Positions 24,888 to 34,675 of a stretch of 64,000 bases of DNA are shown here, piece by piece. The stretch is from Cyclobacteriaceae bacterium (GTDB lineage Bacteria; Bacteroidota; Bacteroidia; Cytophagales; Cyclobacteriaceae), in the NCBI GenBank assembly GCA_028285445.1, contig JANQPQ010000043.1, positions 176,249 through 240,248 on the forward strand, given 5' to 3'. Numbering within the stretch: position 1 is the first letter of the stretch; the number at the start of each line of letters is the position of its first letter. Below the pieces are notes generated by a model that worked only from the letters and a program-made list of their open reading frames with translations, ran no database searches and had not been told where the DNA came from. Position numbers and translations under genes: made by a program.

Positions 24888-27800
24888 TGGCTAGTCTATC
24901 ATCAATCTCAATCAACCGCCCAGTCCTTGCTATAGTGATGTCAATCACCATAGTAATATTTGGCACCATTGGCTTTAACCTTTTAGGTGTTAGGGAATAT
25001 CCAGCAGTCGATCCTCCAGTGATCACCGTAAGCACCAGCTATGTGGGCGCCAATGCCGATATCATTGAAACCCAAATAACTGAACCACTTGAAAGTTCTA
25101 TCAATGGAATTGCCGGTATAAATAGCATAACATCCGTAAGCCGTGATAGCAGAAGCACCATCACCGTGGAGTTTGGCCTGGAGGTTGACCTGGAGGCGGC
25201 AGCTAATGACGTCAGGGATAGAGTATCTCGTGTTGTTGGAGCTCTCCCGCCGGACATCAATCCGCCGGTGGTTACCAAGGCCGACGCCAACTCTTTTCCA
25301 ATCATATTCCTCAATGTAAGAAGCGAAAAGCGCTCTTTACTGGAGTTATCTTCCTACGCAGAAAATGTGTTGAAGGAAAGGTTTCAAACTATTCCGGGAG
25401 TAAGCCAAGCCAATGTTTGGGGTTCAAAAAAGTATGCCATCAAACTGCATATGTTCCCCGATAAACTGGCAGCCTATGCACTAACACCCTCTGATGTCTT
25501 GAATGCAGTCAGCAGGGAGAATGTAGAACTTCCCTCTGGAAGAGTCGAAGGTGTCAATACCGAGCTTACCGTACGAACCAGGGGTAGGTTGAATCATCCT
25601 GAAGAGTATAATAACCTAATAATTGAAGAGGATGAAAGCGGAATTGTTAGATTTAGAGATATAGGTAGGGCGGAATTTGCACCAGAAAACGAAAGAACCA
25701 TTCTAAAAAAAGATGGCATCCCCATGGTACTGGTGGTGGTAAATACGCAACCAGGCTCTAATGCCTTGGAGATTTCCGAGGAATTCCACCGCAGGTTGGC
25801 CATAGTTGCCAAAGATATTCCAGAAGATATTGAGGCGGTTGTATCACTTGACACTTCTGACTACATACTGGAATCTATTGCCGAGGTGAAGCAGACTATT
25901 ATGATTGCTTTTAGTTTGGTGGTGCTAATCATCTTTCTTTTCCTCAGAGATTGGCGTACCACACTAATACCGGTTTTAACCATTCCCATTTCCTTGATTG
26001 GGGCATTTTTCATTCTCTATGCGGTTGGTTTTACTATTAACGTGCTAACCCTGTTAGGAATCGTGCTGGCCATAGGCCTGGTGGTAGATGACACCATCGT
26101 AGTCCTGGAAAACATATACACCAAAATCGAAGGAGGCGAAGCTCCAAAGCAAGCTTCAACCAGAGGATCTACTGAGATTTTCTTTGCAGTAATTTCAACA
26201 ACCGTGGCATTAGCCGCAGTATTTCTTCCGGTAATATTCTTACAAGGCTTAACCGGTAGGTTGTTCAGGGAGTTCGGTATTGTGGTAGCTGGAGCGGTAA
26301 TAATATCTTCATTCGTGGCGCTTTCTCTCACCCCAATGTTGTCTAGCAAAATCCTCAAGCGTAGGGAAAGACATAATTGGTTCTATCGTACCACAGAGCC
26401 CATGTTTAAAAGGCTCAACGAAAGCTACAATCGCTCACTCGAGCGTTTCATGCAAGCCAGATGGCTAGCTTTTGTGGTAGTAGGGCTTTCTGGTTTTGTG
26501 ATTTATGCCATTTTCGGAATACTTCCTTCTGAATTGGCTCCAAAAGAAGACCGCAGCAGATTCCAAATATTTGCGACTGCTCCGGAGGGAGCTACTTTCG
26601 AGTATATGGATCAATATGTTGATGAGATCAACGGAGCAATTGATCAAACGGTGCAGGAAAAGGATGGGCTAATATCCGTGACATCGCCGGGCTTTGGTGC
26701 AGCCAGTTCTGTAAACAGCGCCATGTTCTTTGGCATTCTTTCAGACCCCGAAACCAGAAATGCTGCTCAATCGGAAATCGTGGGAAGGATAAGGCCTGTA
26801 GTAGCAGCCAATACCAAGGCCCGCGCTTTTGTTTCAGAACCAGAAACAATCGGGGGTCGTGGGTTGACTAGCCTGCCTGTACAGTATGTTGTTCAAGCAC
26901 CAGAATTGGAAGATCTTAAGCGTATTCTTCCCACCTTTTTCGCAAAGGCTGCGCAAGACCCCGCTTTCACTTTTGTTAATATAGACCTGAAGTTTAATAA
27001 GCCTGAGATAAGTATTGAAATTGATAGGGAAAAGGCAAATGCACTTGGTGTGTCAGTACGCGATGTAGCGCAAAACCTGCAACTAGCTTTAAGTGGCCAG
27101 CGATTCGGCTTTTTTATAATGGATGGCAAGCAGTATCAAGTTATTGGTCAAGTTGACAGAGCCAACCGCAATGACCCCCTCGACCTAACTTCGTTATATG
27201 TAAGAAACGGGGCAGGCGACTTGATCCAATTAGATAACCTGGTAAAGGTGCGAGAGCAAAGTACGCCGCCGGCATTGTACAGATATAATCGCTATGCTTC
27301 AGCCACTTTCTCTGCAAACCTTGCCCCGGGTAATACTGTGGGCGATGGCATTGCAGCTATGGATCGCATAGCAGCGGAAGTGTTGGATGACTCCTTCGCC
27401 ACAACCTTAGCCGGATCTTCCAGAGAATTTAGAGATAGTTCAAACAGCCTCTATTTTGCCTTTGCTTTTGCGCTGGTGCTTATTTACCTGGTGTTGTCGG
27501 CGCAATTTGAAAGCTTCAGAGATCCGCTTATAATCATGTTCACGGTACCACTTGCCATTGCTGGTGCCTTGTTCACACTTTTCTACTTCAACGAATCACT
27601 TAACATCTTTAGCCAGATCGGTATTATAATGCTGATTGGGTTGGTAACTAAGAATGGTATTTTGATTGTGGAGTTTGCTAACCAGCGCAAGGCGCAAGGA
27701 ATGGATGTAATGGACGCGATTGTTGGTGCTGCAGAAGCCAGATTCAGGCCGATATTAATGACCAGCCTCTCAACAATATTGGGCATTTTACCAATAGCAC

Positions 27801-27949
27801 TAGCATTGGGAGCAGGCTCTGAAAGTAGAACCTCCATGGGTATAGCCGTGATCGGAGGCCTGATTTTCTCAACTATCTTAACGCTATACGTAATCCCAGC
27901 TATCTATTCGTACTTTACCAGTGCCGAGAGTCGAATGGCCAGATTTTAA
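24887..27949 (+). CDS. RND efflux permease, HAE1 (AcrB/MexB-like) family
   Basis: The 1020-residue proton-driven pump has twelve membrane helices and two large periplasmic loops. The N-terminal signature I-N-R-P-V-L-A-I-V is present. The proton-relay acidic pair sits in helix 4 (G-L-V-V-D-D-T-I-V-V-L-E-N), and helix 10-11 has G-L-V-T-K-N-G-I-L-I-V-E-F-A-N, supplying the Lys partner. Length is normal for the Bacteroidota HAE1 group, slightly shorter than AcrB. It takes up hydrophobic drugs or metabolites from the inner-membrane outer leaflet or periplasm and passes them to the TolC-like channel. Start overlaps the adaptor stop by one base. Confidence 0.96.
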   Translation: MASLSSISINRPVLAIVMSITIVIFGTIGFNLLGVREYPAVDPPVITVSTSYVGANADIIETQITEPLESSINGIAGINSITSVSRDSRSTITVEFGLEVDLEAAANDVRDRVSRVVGALPPDINPPVVTKADANSFPIIFLNVRSEKRSLLELSSYAENVLKERFQTIPGVSQANVWGSKKYAIKLHMFPDKLAAYALTPSDVLNAVSRENVELPSGRVEGVNTELTVRTRGRLNHPEEYNNLIIEEDESGIVRFRDIGRAEFAPENERTILKKDGIPMVLVVVNTQPGSNALEISEEFHRRLAIVAKDIPEDIEAVVSLDTSDYILESIAEVKQTIMIAFSLVVLIIFLFLRDWRTTLIPVLTIPISLIGAFFILYAVGFTINVLTLLGIVLAIGLVVDDTIVVLENIYTKIEGGEAPKQASTRGSTEIFFAVISTTVALAAVFLPVIFLQGLTGRLFREFGIVVAGAVIISSFVALSLTPMLSSKILKRRERHNWFYRTTEPMFKRLNESYNRSLERFMQARWLAFVVVGLSGFVIYAIFGILPSELAPKEDRSRFQIFATAPEGATFEYMDQYVDEINGAIDQTVQEKDGLISVTSPGFGAASSVNSAMFFGILSDPETRNAAQSEIVGRIRPVVAANTKARAFVSEPETIGGRGLTSLPVQYVVQAPELEDLKRILPTFFAKAAQDPAFTFVNIDLKFNKPEISIEIDREKANALGVSVRDVAQNLQLALSGQRFGFFIMDGKQYQVIGQVDRANRNDPLDLTSLYVRNGAGDLIQLDNLVKVREQSTPPALYRYNRYASATFSANLAPGNTVGDGIAAMDRIAAEVLDDSFATTLAGSSREFRDSSNSLYFAFAFALVLIYLVLSAQFESFRDPLIIMFTVPLAIAGALFTLFYFNESLNIFSQIGIIMLIGLVTKNGILIVEFANQRKAQGMDVMDAIVGAAEARFRPILMTSLSTILGILPIALALGAGSESRTSMGIAVIGGLIFSTILTLYVIPAIYSYFTSAESRMARF

Positions 27950-27950
27950 C

Positions 27951-29267
27951 ATGGAAATGATAGGAAGATTGAAATATCTATTCTTGGCAATTGTAGTTGC
28001 TACAGCTAGTCAATTATCTGCACAGGAGTTATTAACACTTGAGCAGGCCATAGCCACCAGCCTGGAAAATAATTTTGCAGTTATTATTTCAAAGGGAAAT
28101 GCCCAGATTGCCCAAAACAACCGTACGCGTGGTAACGCTGGTTTCCTCCCAACCCTTAACCTCAATGCTTCGCAATCATTTACCAATCAAAATGTAAAGC
28201 AAGAGTTTATAGGAGGCACATCTAACGAGCGAGACGGTGCCACTTCAGATGTATTTAGTGCAGGGGCTGCTCTTAACTGGGTGATATTTGACGGTGTAAA
28301 AATGTTCTACACCTATGAAAAGCTCAACGAACTCAATCGGTCTGGTGCTGCCGATCTAAACAGAGTTTTGGCAGAAACAGTAAGAGATGTAACACTTGCC
28401 TATTATAAGGTAATATTAGAGCAGAACCGCTTGGCTATTCTCGATAGCAGCATCGAGCTTTCATCGGAGAGATTGGGGTTAGCGCAGTCAAAATATGAGG
28501 TTGGAAAAGCAGCAAAGCTGGAATATCTCACGGCCCAGGTGGATTACAACAGCGACAAGTCCGAGAGAATTCAGCAGCAGGAAACACTGAATAATAACCG
28601 CATTGATCTCAATCAACTGATGGGAATAGCCCTGGATAACTCCTTTACAGTGGGCAATCAAGTGCCCATTGATTCCACATTGATACTTACCGACATCATG
28701 CAATTGGCTTTGGCAAACAACGATCAACTCATTTTGGCCCAACATTCCAGGCTAGTTTCTGGTTTGGAAATGAAGGAGATTAATGCAGAGAAATTTCCGG
28801 TTATTGGCGTGAACCTGGGCTTCAACTACAGCAACTTGAATTCCGAAGCCGGCTTTTTACTTAGTAATCGTACCGATGGGATTACCTATGGAGTAGGGGC
28901 GACTTGGTCTGTATTTAACGGATTTAATTTGCAACGTCGCCTGCAAAACGCCAGGATCAACGTTGAAATTACTGACAACCTTCTTAATCAATTAAAAATT
29001 CAGATTGAATCTGAGGTGCAGCAAACCTATGCGAATTACCGCACCAATCTTCAGTTGCTTGCTTTGGAAAGAGAAAACTTTGCAGTTGCGCAAGAAAACG
29101 CAGCAATAGCCCTGGATAGATACAGGCTTGGAAATAGCAACGCCCTGGAATGGCGGGAGGCGCAAAACAGCGCCGTAAGCGCCGCAGGCCGTCTCATTGA
29201 CGCCGCATACAATACCAAGATTGCAGAAATAAATCTCAAATGGCTCAGTGGCCAGTTGGTCAACTAA
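27951..29267 (+). CDS. TolC-family outer membrane efflux protein
   Basis: From the ATG at 27951, one base after the permease stop, the protein has 438 residues with a signal peptide ending near SQLSAQ. Two OEP repeats follow, each with long helices and the typical L-x-x-A-x-x-x-x-L-E-N start (LTLEQAIATSLENN) and a mid-protein D-I-M-Q-L-A-L-A-N-N. A porin-like strand G-A-T-W-S-V-F-N-G-F precedes the second helical hairpin. It forms the trimeric outer membrane exit duct of the RND pump encoded just before it. It ends the operon. A longer frame starting at 27921 would overlap the permease and is rejected. Confidence 0.94.
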   Translation: MEMIGRLKYLFLAIVVATASQLSAQELLTLEQAIATSLENNFAVIISKGNAQIAQNNRTRGNAGFLPTLNLNASQSFTNQNVKQEFIGGTSNERDGATSDVFSAGAALNWVIFDGVKMFYTYEKLNELNRSGAADLNRVLAETVRDVTLAYYKVILEQNRLAILDSSIELSSERLGLAQSKYEVGKAAKLEYLTAQVDYNSDKSERIQQQETLNNNRIDLNQLMGIALDNSFTVGNQVPIDSTLILTDIMQLALANNDQLILAQHSRLVSGLEMKEINAEKFPVIGVNLGFNYSNLNSEAGFLLSNRTDGITYGVGATWSVFNGFNLQRRLQNARINVEITDNLLNQLKIQIESEVQQTYANYRTNLQLLALERENFAVAQENAAIALDRYRLGNSNALEWREAQNSAVSAAGRLIDAAYNTKIAEINLKWLSGQLVN

Positions 29268-29406
29268 CCCACCGGTAGGGTATTTTCATTCCGCGCTGTA
29301 TCATAATCAGTAGTACCTATAATCTAGCGTAGCTTCGAACTTTTGGCAGCGCCTCAACGGGTAAATTCCAATGGATTTACTTGGTAATGAAGGAACCTAG
29401 CTGTTT

Positions 29407-29418
29407 TTTTGGCCAAAA
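29407..29418. promoter_or_regulatory. palindrome TTTTGGCCAAAA before the ECF sigma gene
   Basis: TTTTGGCCAAAA is a perfect 12-base palindrome 9 bases before the TTG start at 29428. At 29361-29380 a looser dyad (GTAAATTCC / GGATTTAC) lies further upstream. Either may be an autoregulatory site; no factor can be named. Confidence 0.25.
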
Positions 29419-29427
29419 GACTTCAGC

Positions 29428-29919
29428 TTGGAGATTCAGGAGTTCGAGGAAATATTCAATAGCTACTACCAGAGCATTAAGAATTTTATTTACTACAAGG
29501 TGGGAGATATGCAAATGGCTGAAGATATAGCTCAGGATGTTTTTATGAAAGCCTGGGAGAAACGGGCAACGATAAGAAGGGAAACGGTAAAGAGTTTGCT
29601 TTATACGATTGCCGGCAATTTGTCTATTAATCAACTTAAACATAGGCAAATTGTATTTGAGCACAGTAATGCATTACGGACAAGTTCAGACTATGAAACC
29701 CCCCAATTTCAGATGGAATCGGAAGAGTTTAATAGAAAACTGCAACAGTCATTAAGCGCTTTGCCTGAAAACAGCAGAGTTGTATTCCTAATGAATAGGA
29801 TAGAAAAGATGACGTATGCCGAAATTGCTGAGCGATTGGGCATCAGTGTAAAAGCAGTAGAAAAGCGCATGCACAAAGCGCTGACTGAATTGCGAAAAAG
29901 AATTGATATGAAAATTTGA
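29428..29919 (+). CDS. ECF-type sigma-70 factor of an iron-dicitrate-like (FecI-type) signalling set
   Basis: The 163-residue protein has region 2 with F-N-S-Y-Y-Q-S-I-K-N-F-I-Y-Y-K and D-I-A-Q-D-V-F-M-K-A-W, and region 4 with M-T-Y-A-E-I-A-E-R-L-G-I-S-V-K-A-V-E-K-R-M, the layout of Bacteroidota ECF factors paired with FecR. The start is probably TTG at 29428: an in-frame stop lies at 29398, and no ATG occurs before the conserved N-terminus, so initiation is weak. It is followed directly by fecR-like and TonB receptor genes, which it should transcribe when the receptor signals. Confidence 0.9.
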   Translation: MEIQEFEEIFNSYYQSIKNFIYYKVGDMQMAEDIAQDVFMKAWEKRATIRRETVKSLLYTIAGNLSINQLKHRQIVFEHSNALRTSSDYETPQFQMESEEFNRKLQQSLSALPENSRVVFLMNRIEKMTYAEIAERLGISVKAVEKRMHKALTELRKRIDMKI

Positions 29920-30831
29920 GTGGAAAAGGATCAGCAACATAATGATGAAATTCGCAAACTGTTGGATGAGGCCACTTCCCCTGAGGAAAGGGAAAGGCTG
30001 AGCGCCATCCTTGGTGAAAGCGAAAAGCTTAAGGTTCCGGAGGGCAAATCCACGGCAACTGCCTGGCAAGAGTTTGCAAGTAAAGTTGAAAAACCTGAAG
30101 AGGGGCACCACGCGGAACCTGGCGTATTAGAGCCGTCCCGAAACTGGAGGCGCCTAATGCTACCAGTAGCAGCTTCGGTGTCGTTAATCATCACCCTTTA
30201 TTTTGTACTCACAGTAAACAAGACAACAACAGTTAGGGCCGAAGTAGGGGAGCGGTTAACGCATGTGCTTCCCGATGGTTCGGAGGTGATATTAAATGCC
30301 GCTACTAGTATAGCATACAAGTCCTCATCTTGGGGAACTAACCGCAATATCCAACTAGATGGCGAGGCCTTCTTTTCGGTGAAGAAAGGTCAAGAATTTA
30401 CGGTACAGAGCTCATCCGGTAAAGTGGTTGTGTTGGGTACAAGCTTTAATATTTATGACCGTGAAGGTAGCTACGAGGTGCAGTGCAAAACAGGTAAGGT
30501 TAGGGTTGAAGTGATGGATCAAAGGATTGAATTAGAAAAGGGGCAAGCGACACTTTGGGATAATAATCAATTAAAACCACCGTTTGCTACAACAGAAGAA
30601 AAGAGTGGTGCCTGGACCCAGGGTAAATTCTATTTCGAAGAGAAATCGCTTACCAAGGTCTTCGAAGAATTACAGAGGCAATTTGCAGTTGAGATTAAAG
30701 CGCAGGGAGTGGAGGGAAGAATTTATACTGGCTTTTTCACTACAAATAGTCTGGAGGAAGCACTAGACTTAGTATGTACTCCGATGGGCCTCAAATATCA
30801 GATAGGTGACGGAGTTATAGAGATCGAATAA
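29920..30831 (+). CDS. FecR-family anti-sigma factor with DUF4974 domain
   Basis: The 303-residue protein begins at GTG 29920 immediately after the sigma stop (TGAGTG). An N-terminal cytoplasmic segment (about 1-75) precedes one membrane helix (about 78-98). The periplasmic FecR domain follows (G-E-R-L-T-H-V-L-P-D-G-S-E-V, L-D-G-E-A-F-F-S-V, G-T-S-F-N-I-Y) and then a C-terminal DUF4974 with F-E-E-K-S-L-T-K-V-F-E-E-L. It should hold the sigma factor at the membrane and release it when the receptor's STN domain contacts it. Full domain order and length are normal. Confidence 0.93.
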   Translation: MEKDQQHNDEIRKLLDEATSPEERERLSAILGESEKLKVPEGKSTATAWQEFASKVEKPEEGHHAEPGVLEPSRNWRRLMLPVAASVSLIITLYFVLTVNKTTTVRAEVGERLTHVLPDGSEVILNAATSIAYKSSSWGTNRNIQLDGEAFFSVKKGQEFTVQSSSGKVVVLGTSFNIYDREGSYEVQCKTGKVRVEVMDQRIELEKGQATLWDNNQLKPPFATTEEKSGAWTQGKFYFEEKSLTKVFEELQRQFAVEIKAQGVEGRIYTGFFTTNSLEEALDLVCTPMGLKYQIGDGVIEIE

Positions 30832-30850
30832 AACCGTTTTCGTAAGCCAC

Positions 30851-33472
30851 GTGAACATTCGCAATACATTACTTATTTGCACAATACTTCTGTGTAACAG
30901 CCTTCAGGCTCAAAAGAAGGAAAGTGGCTTCAATCACATTATTAATCAACGATTCTCCCGCACACCGCTAGTGCAAGTGCTTAAATCGCTAAGGAAGGAA
31001 ACCGGCCTGGAGTTTATCTACGACCACAAGCTTGCCAGGAGCATAATAATTGACCAGGAGTTTCAATCTAAATCCGTTGATTTGGTCCTTAAAAGTATAA
31101 GTCGAGAATCGGGTTTGACTTTTGAAACCAGAGAGGGAGTTGTTATTCTAAAACCAAAAGAAGAAAGCAGCCTTCGCAAGATTTCAGTAAAAGGGCGCAT
31201 TGTTGATGCAGAAACCGGCGAGACTTTACCATACTGCAATATCTACATAAAGTCTACCAACCTGGGTACATCGTCAAATGTAGATGGCTTCTTTTCCCTT
31301 CTCGATGTCGCCGACACAGCCACAATCATTGCCCAGTATCTAGGTTACCATCCCAGGGAGTTAAGACTGTCGGCGTCGAGTGAGGAAGTGGAAATTGAAA
31401 TGGTCAACGACACCGAGTTGCTTGAGGAAGTGGTTGTGGAGGAAGATGAGTCGAAGACCATACACATCCCCGAACTGGCAAGTAAGTTTTCTATCAATCC
31501 CAGTAGAATGGCAAACCTGCCTAACCTTGGTGAACGGGACGTGATCAGGGCCCTGCAGTACCTTCCGGGTATTTCCGGCACCGATGAAACTTCTGCCAGC
31601 CTTAACATTCGCGGTAGCTCTCCCGGCCAGAACTTAATACTGTATGATGGCTTTTCGCTTTATCATATAGACCACTTTTTCGGTGTCTTTAGCGCCCTTA
31701 ATCCCGCAGTAGTAAAGAATGTTCAGGTGTTTAAAGGTGGCTACGATGCACGGTTCGGAGGAAGAACATCGAGCGTAGTGGAGATCACCAGTAAAAATGG
31801 TAACGTCAATAAACCTAGCTTCAATCTTGGGCTAAATTTACTCAGTACCAGTTTGTTGGCCGAAGTACCAATTGGTTCAAAAACCTCCTTTCTTATTGCT
31901 GGCAGGCGTTCTTATACGGATGTTGTGGAAAGCGGCGTTTACAGAGACATTATAAGTAGGGTTACACTTAACAATAACCAGGTAGTGTTGGGATTTGAAG
32001 ATACCTTCGAAACGGATCCCACTTTTCGATTTTACGATCTAAACACTAAGCTCACTTTTCGGCCATCTGAGCAGGATGTTTTATCTGTTAGTCATTACAC
32101 TGGAAACGACAAACTCAATCTCCAGAATTTTGAGGAATTTGGTGAAGGGGAATTGCTATACGAAGAAAGCGTAAGTTGGGGAAACGAGGCCTTTAGCTTG
32201 CGTTGGGCCAGGCAATGGTCAGATCAGTATTACTCTCAATTTAGCGTGGCTAAGTCAAATTTTAACAGTAGCGCCGAGTTCCTACAGAACTTTGAATATG
32301 ACTCCATGGGCATAGTATTCAACGTTACGGAAGTTGGTGCACAGCAGAATTCTATATCTGACTTCAGTGTGAGGTTTGATAATGAATTGGATATTGACGC
32401 AGGCAACACCTTTAAATTTGGCAGTGCCTTTACCAGTAACGCTCTCCGATTAGTTACTAGTTTTAATTCTATTGATTACGATGATGAAGACAAAACAGCT
32501 AGTCAGTTTGCATTGTATGCCCAAAACACCTCGGCTATCGGTCGTTGGAACTTTAGCTATGGCCTTAGGGCAAATTACTATGATCTGAATGATCAGTTCT
32601 TTCTTGAGCCAAGACTGTCTCTTATGCATCAGGTCAATAGCAATTTAAGATTGAAGGCAGCTTGGGGCATCAACAATCAATTCGTACAGCGGGTAATTAG
32701 AGATGAGGTCTACAGTAACAACCCCGATTTCTGGCTTTTATCTGACGACGGTGACTTTATTCCCCATTCCTCATCGAGCCAATATGCCATGGGATTTACT
32801 TATGAGACCGAACATTTTTTGTTGGATGTTGAAGGATATAAGAACAAAACTCAGGGTGTGCTTGAATACTTTTCTCCTTTTGAAGTGGTAGAAACCAGTG
32901 AGCCGTTTTCATTTTATTTTGAAGGGAACAATTACTCGAAAGGAATCGACTTTCTGCTACAAAAGAAAAGTGGGAAGTATAATGGATGGCTGGCCTACTC
33001 TCTCAATAAGTCGGAAAATGATATTCCTGGGCTGAATGAAGATGACAGGTTTCCTTCCAAACAAGATCAACGCCATGAGTTTAAGATCATTAACATGATA
33101 AGCGCCGGGTCGTGGAATTTTGGTGCTACTTGGGTTTATGGTTCCGGTAGACCTTTTTCGGCACCGGAAGACCTTGGTCAGGAAATACTAGATGATGATT
33201 TTGTCGTCGACAATGTGAACAGTGAGAGGTTGCCAAGCTATCACCGCATGGATGTTTCAGCGAATTACTCTTTTAAGTTAGGGGGCGTAAGCGGAGATTT
33301 GGGGCTGTCTCTGTCTAATGTTTACAATCGAGAAAACATCAAATCCAAGAGGTTCTTTAGGATTGACCTGGACCCCGTTACCTTTCAGGACCTGGATGAG
33401 CCACGGTACCTGTCTTCAGACGTAAAGTTATTGGGTTTCACACCCAACTTTTCTTTAAGGCTAAGTTTCTGA
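30851..33472 (+). CDS. TonB-dependent outer membrane receptor with STN signalling domain
   Basis: From GTG 30851 the protein has 873 residues: a signal peptide (ending near SLQAQ), an STN secretin/TonB short domain (about 25-100), a carboxypeptidase-regulatory-like domain (about 112-195; G-R-I-V-D-A-E-T-G-E), a plug (about 215-320; L-P-G-I-S-G-T-D-E-T-S-A-S-L-N-I-R-G-S-S) and a 22-strand barrel ending in S-L-R-L-S-F. The STN domain marks it as a transducing receptor that signals through the FecR protein just upstream. No SusD-like gene follows, so it is not a standard glycan-uptake pair. The ligand is unknown. Confidence 0.93.
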   Translation: MNIRNTLLICTILLCNSLQAQKKESGFNHIINQRFSRTPLVQVLKSLRKETGLEFIYDHKLARSIIIDQEFQSKSVDLVLKSISRESGLTFETREGVVILKPKEESSLRKISVKGRIVDAETGETLPYCNIYIKSTNLGTSSNVDGFFSLLDVADTATIIAQYLGYHPRELRLSASSEEVEIEMVNDTELLEEVVVEEDESKTIHIPELASKFSINPSRMANLPNLGERDVIRALQYLPGISGTDETSASLNIRGSSPGQNLILYDGFSLYHIDHFFGVFSALNPAVVKNVQVFKGGYDARFGGRTSSVVEITSKNGNVNKPSFNLGLNLLSTSLLAEVPIGSKTSFLIAGRRSYTDVVESGVYRDIISRVTLNNNQVVLGFEDTFETDPTFRFYDLNTKLTFRPSEQDVLSVSHYTGNDKLNLQNFEEFGEGELLYEESVSWGNEAFSLRWARQWSDQYYSQFSVAKSNFNSSAEFLQNFEYDSMGIVFNVTEVGAQQNSISDFSVRFDNELDIDAGNTFKFGSAFTSNALRLVTSFNSIDYDDEDKTASQFALYAQNTSAIGRWNFSYGLRANYYDLNDQFFLEPRLSLMHQVNSNLRLKAAWGINNQFVQRVIRDEVYSNNPDFWLLSDDGDFIPHSSSSQYAMGFTYETEHFLLDVEGYKNKTQGVLEYFSPFEVVETSEPFSFYFEGNNYSKGIDFLLQKKSGKYNGWLAYSLNKSENDIPGLNEDDRFPSKQDQRHEFKIINMISAGSWNFGATWVYGSGRPFSAPEDLGQEILDDDFVVDNVNSERLPSYHRMDVSANYSFKLGGVSGDLGLSLSNVYNRENIKSKRFFRIDLDPVTFQDLDEPRYLSSDVKLLGFTPNFSLRLSF

Positions 33473-33511
33473 TTGCAAGCCCCTTAACAATTTATTTGCA
33501 AAACTTGGTAG

Positions 33512-33599
33512 GGTGTAATAAACACCGGTTGTATTAGTTCTGTCAATCAGCAAAAATCTGCGCTTGAGTAACACCGAAAATTTAAAGCTTACCCGGTGT
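33512..33599. promoter_or_regulatory. repeated ACACC/GGTGT words before the acidic lipoprotein gene
   Basis: GGTGT (33512-33516) and ACACC (33522-33526) form a small hairpin with a five-base loop. A second pair, ACACCG (33571-33576) and CGGTGT (33594-33599), is inverted again. The recurrence within 90 bases suggests an operator or a processing site in the 170-base gap between receptor and lipoprotein genes. No clear promoter is recognised. Confidence 0.3.
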
Positions 33600-33642
33600 A
33601 TTCGGGGTGCAGATAAGTTCAACTAAACACGTTTTAAAAACT

Positions 33643-34575
33643 ATGTTAATGACAGAAAAAATTGGGAAACCCAATTATGTGAAGAGCGCCATGGCAATTG
33701 TGTTTGTGGCCTTAATTGCTTTCGCCTGCGATAAGAATACTGTGGAGCCCACAGTAGACCTTACGCAAAATCAGCAATCTATTGCGCAGGTAATGGACAT
33801 GAACAGCCGGATTCAAACTGTACGTGGCTTCTCCTTCTCAAGCTCGCCAATTGGCGGTCGAGCATTTCTTGAAATGACTAATCAAGGATCTAATGATTTT
33901 AATTTTGCCAGAAGCTCATCTGATTCTACTGACCATTCGGGAGACGATCCCCACGAAGGCTGTGGTGAATACGAGACCTGTGCCGAGATTACGGAAACAA
34001 TGAATCCGGATGGAAGCTATACACTGGTGATAGACTATGGCGATGAAGGTTGCGAAGAAGACGGAGAGCTCATCAAGGGTAAGATCACAATCAATAGTGG
34101 CGAAAAAGGAAACGCCTATTGGTTTGAGGAGATTTTCGAAGATTACTCTTTTGATGGCATTGTCCTAAACGGCACTTCCAGTTCGGAATACCAGTGGTCA
34201 GAGGATTCCTTAGAGGCAAACACTGGTACGATGACAGAAGATATGATGGTTTACATTGAGGAAGATGACGAAGAGTTCACTTATAAATCCAACTTTGAAT
34301 TCGAAGAGGATTTAGAATTCTTCAAGATCACCAAGGGGGATTTTGAAGGGTCAAGTTCAAATGGCGACACTTTTAAGTCAACCGTGGTAACACCGCTAGT
34401 TGAGGACTTTAAATGTGAGGATACCGACATCTTTGTTAGTGGTATTGAGCAAATGACTTACAACGAAGATGAAATTACCATTGATTACGGAGATGGCACC
34501 TGCGATAATATCATCACCGTAACTGAAAATGGTGAGACCTACACTATTGACCTGGACGAGGACGACGAGAGTTAG
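33643..34575 (+). CDS. highly acidic lipoprotein, unknown function
   Basis: From the ATG at 33643 the protein has 310 residues with a lipobox ending at Cys29 (IAFAC), so it is lipid-anchored. The mature part is extremely rich in Asp and Glu. It has two similar modules, each around an I-D-Y-G-D-x-x-C core (VIDYGDEGCEED and TIDYGDGTCDN), plus four other cysteines, suggesting duplication and disulfides or cation binding. It follows the transducing receptor gene after 170 bases, where a SusD gene would stand in a glycan system, so it may be the ligand-binding or cargo partner. That role is inference. A bidirectional terminator follows. Confidence 0.72.
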   Translation: MLMTEKIGKPNYVKSAMAIVFVALIAFACDKNTVEPTVDLTQNQQSIAQVMDMNSRIQTVRGFSFSSSPIGGRAFLEMTNQGSNDFNFARSSSDSTDHSGDDPHEGCGEYETCAEITETMNPDGSYTLVIDYGDEGCEEDGELIKGKITINSGEKGNAYWFEEIFEDYSFDGIVLNGTSSSEYQWSEDSLEANTGTMTEDMMVYIEEDDEEFTYKSNFEFEEDLEFFKITKGDFEGSSSNGDTFKSTVVTPLVEDFKCEDTDIFVSGIEQMTYNEDEITIDYGDGTCDNIITVTENGETYTIDLDEDDES

Positions 34576-34636
34576 TTGCAAAGTGAAATAGGCTTTAATG
34601 GGCTTGGTTATCAAGCCTCTCTATACGTGGCTGAAA

Positions 34637-34660
34637 AAGGCCGGACTTTGTTCCGGCCTT
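34637..34660. terminator. bidirectional terminator between two convergent genes
   Basis: AAGGCCGGA (34637-34645) pairs perfectly with TCCGGCCTT (34652-34660) around a 6-base loop. CTTCCTTTT follows on the plus strand, and TTTTT follows on the minus strand, so it can end both the lipoprotein transcript and the BrkB transcript. Confidence 0.85.
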
Positions 34661-34675
34661 CTTCCTTTTAAATTT

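Noticed and set aside
33643..34575. SusD-like glycan-binding lipoprotein downstream of the receptor
   Set aside because: It is too short, shows no TPR-like SusD helices, and is dominated by acidic beta-rich sequence.
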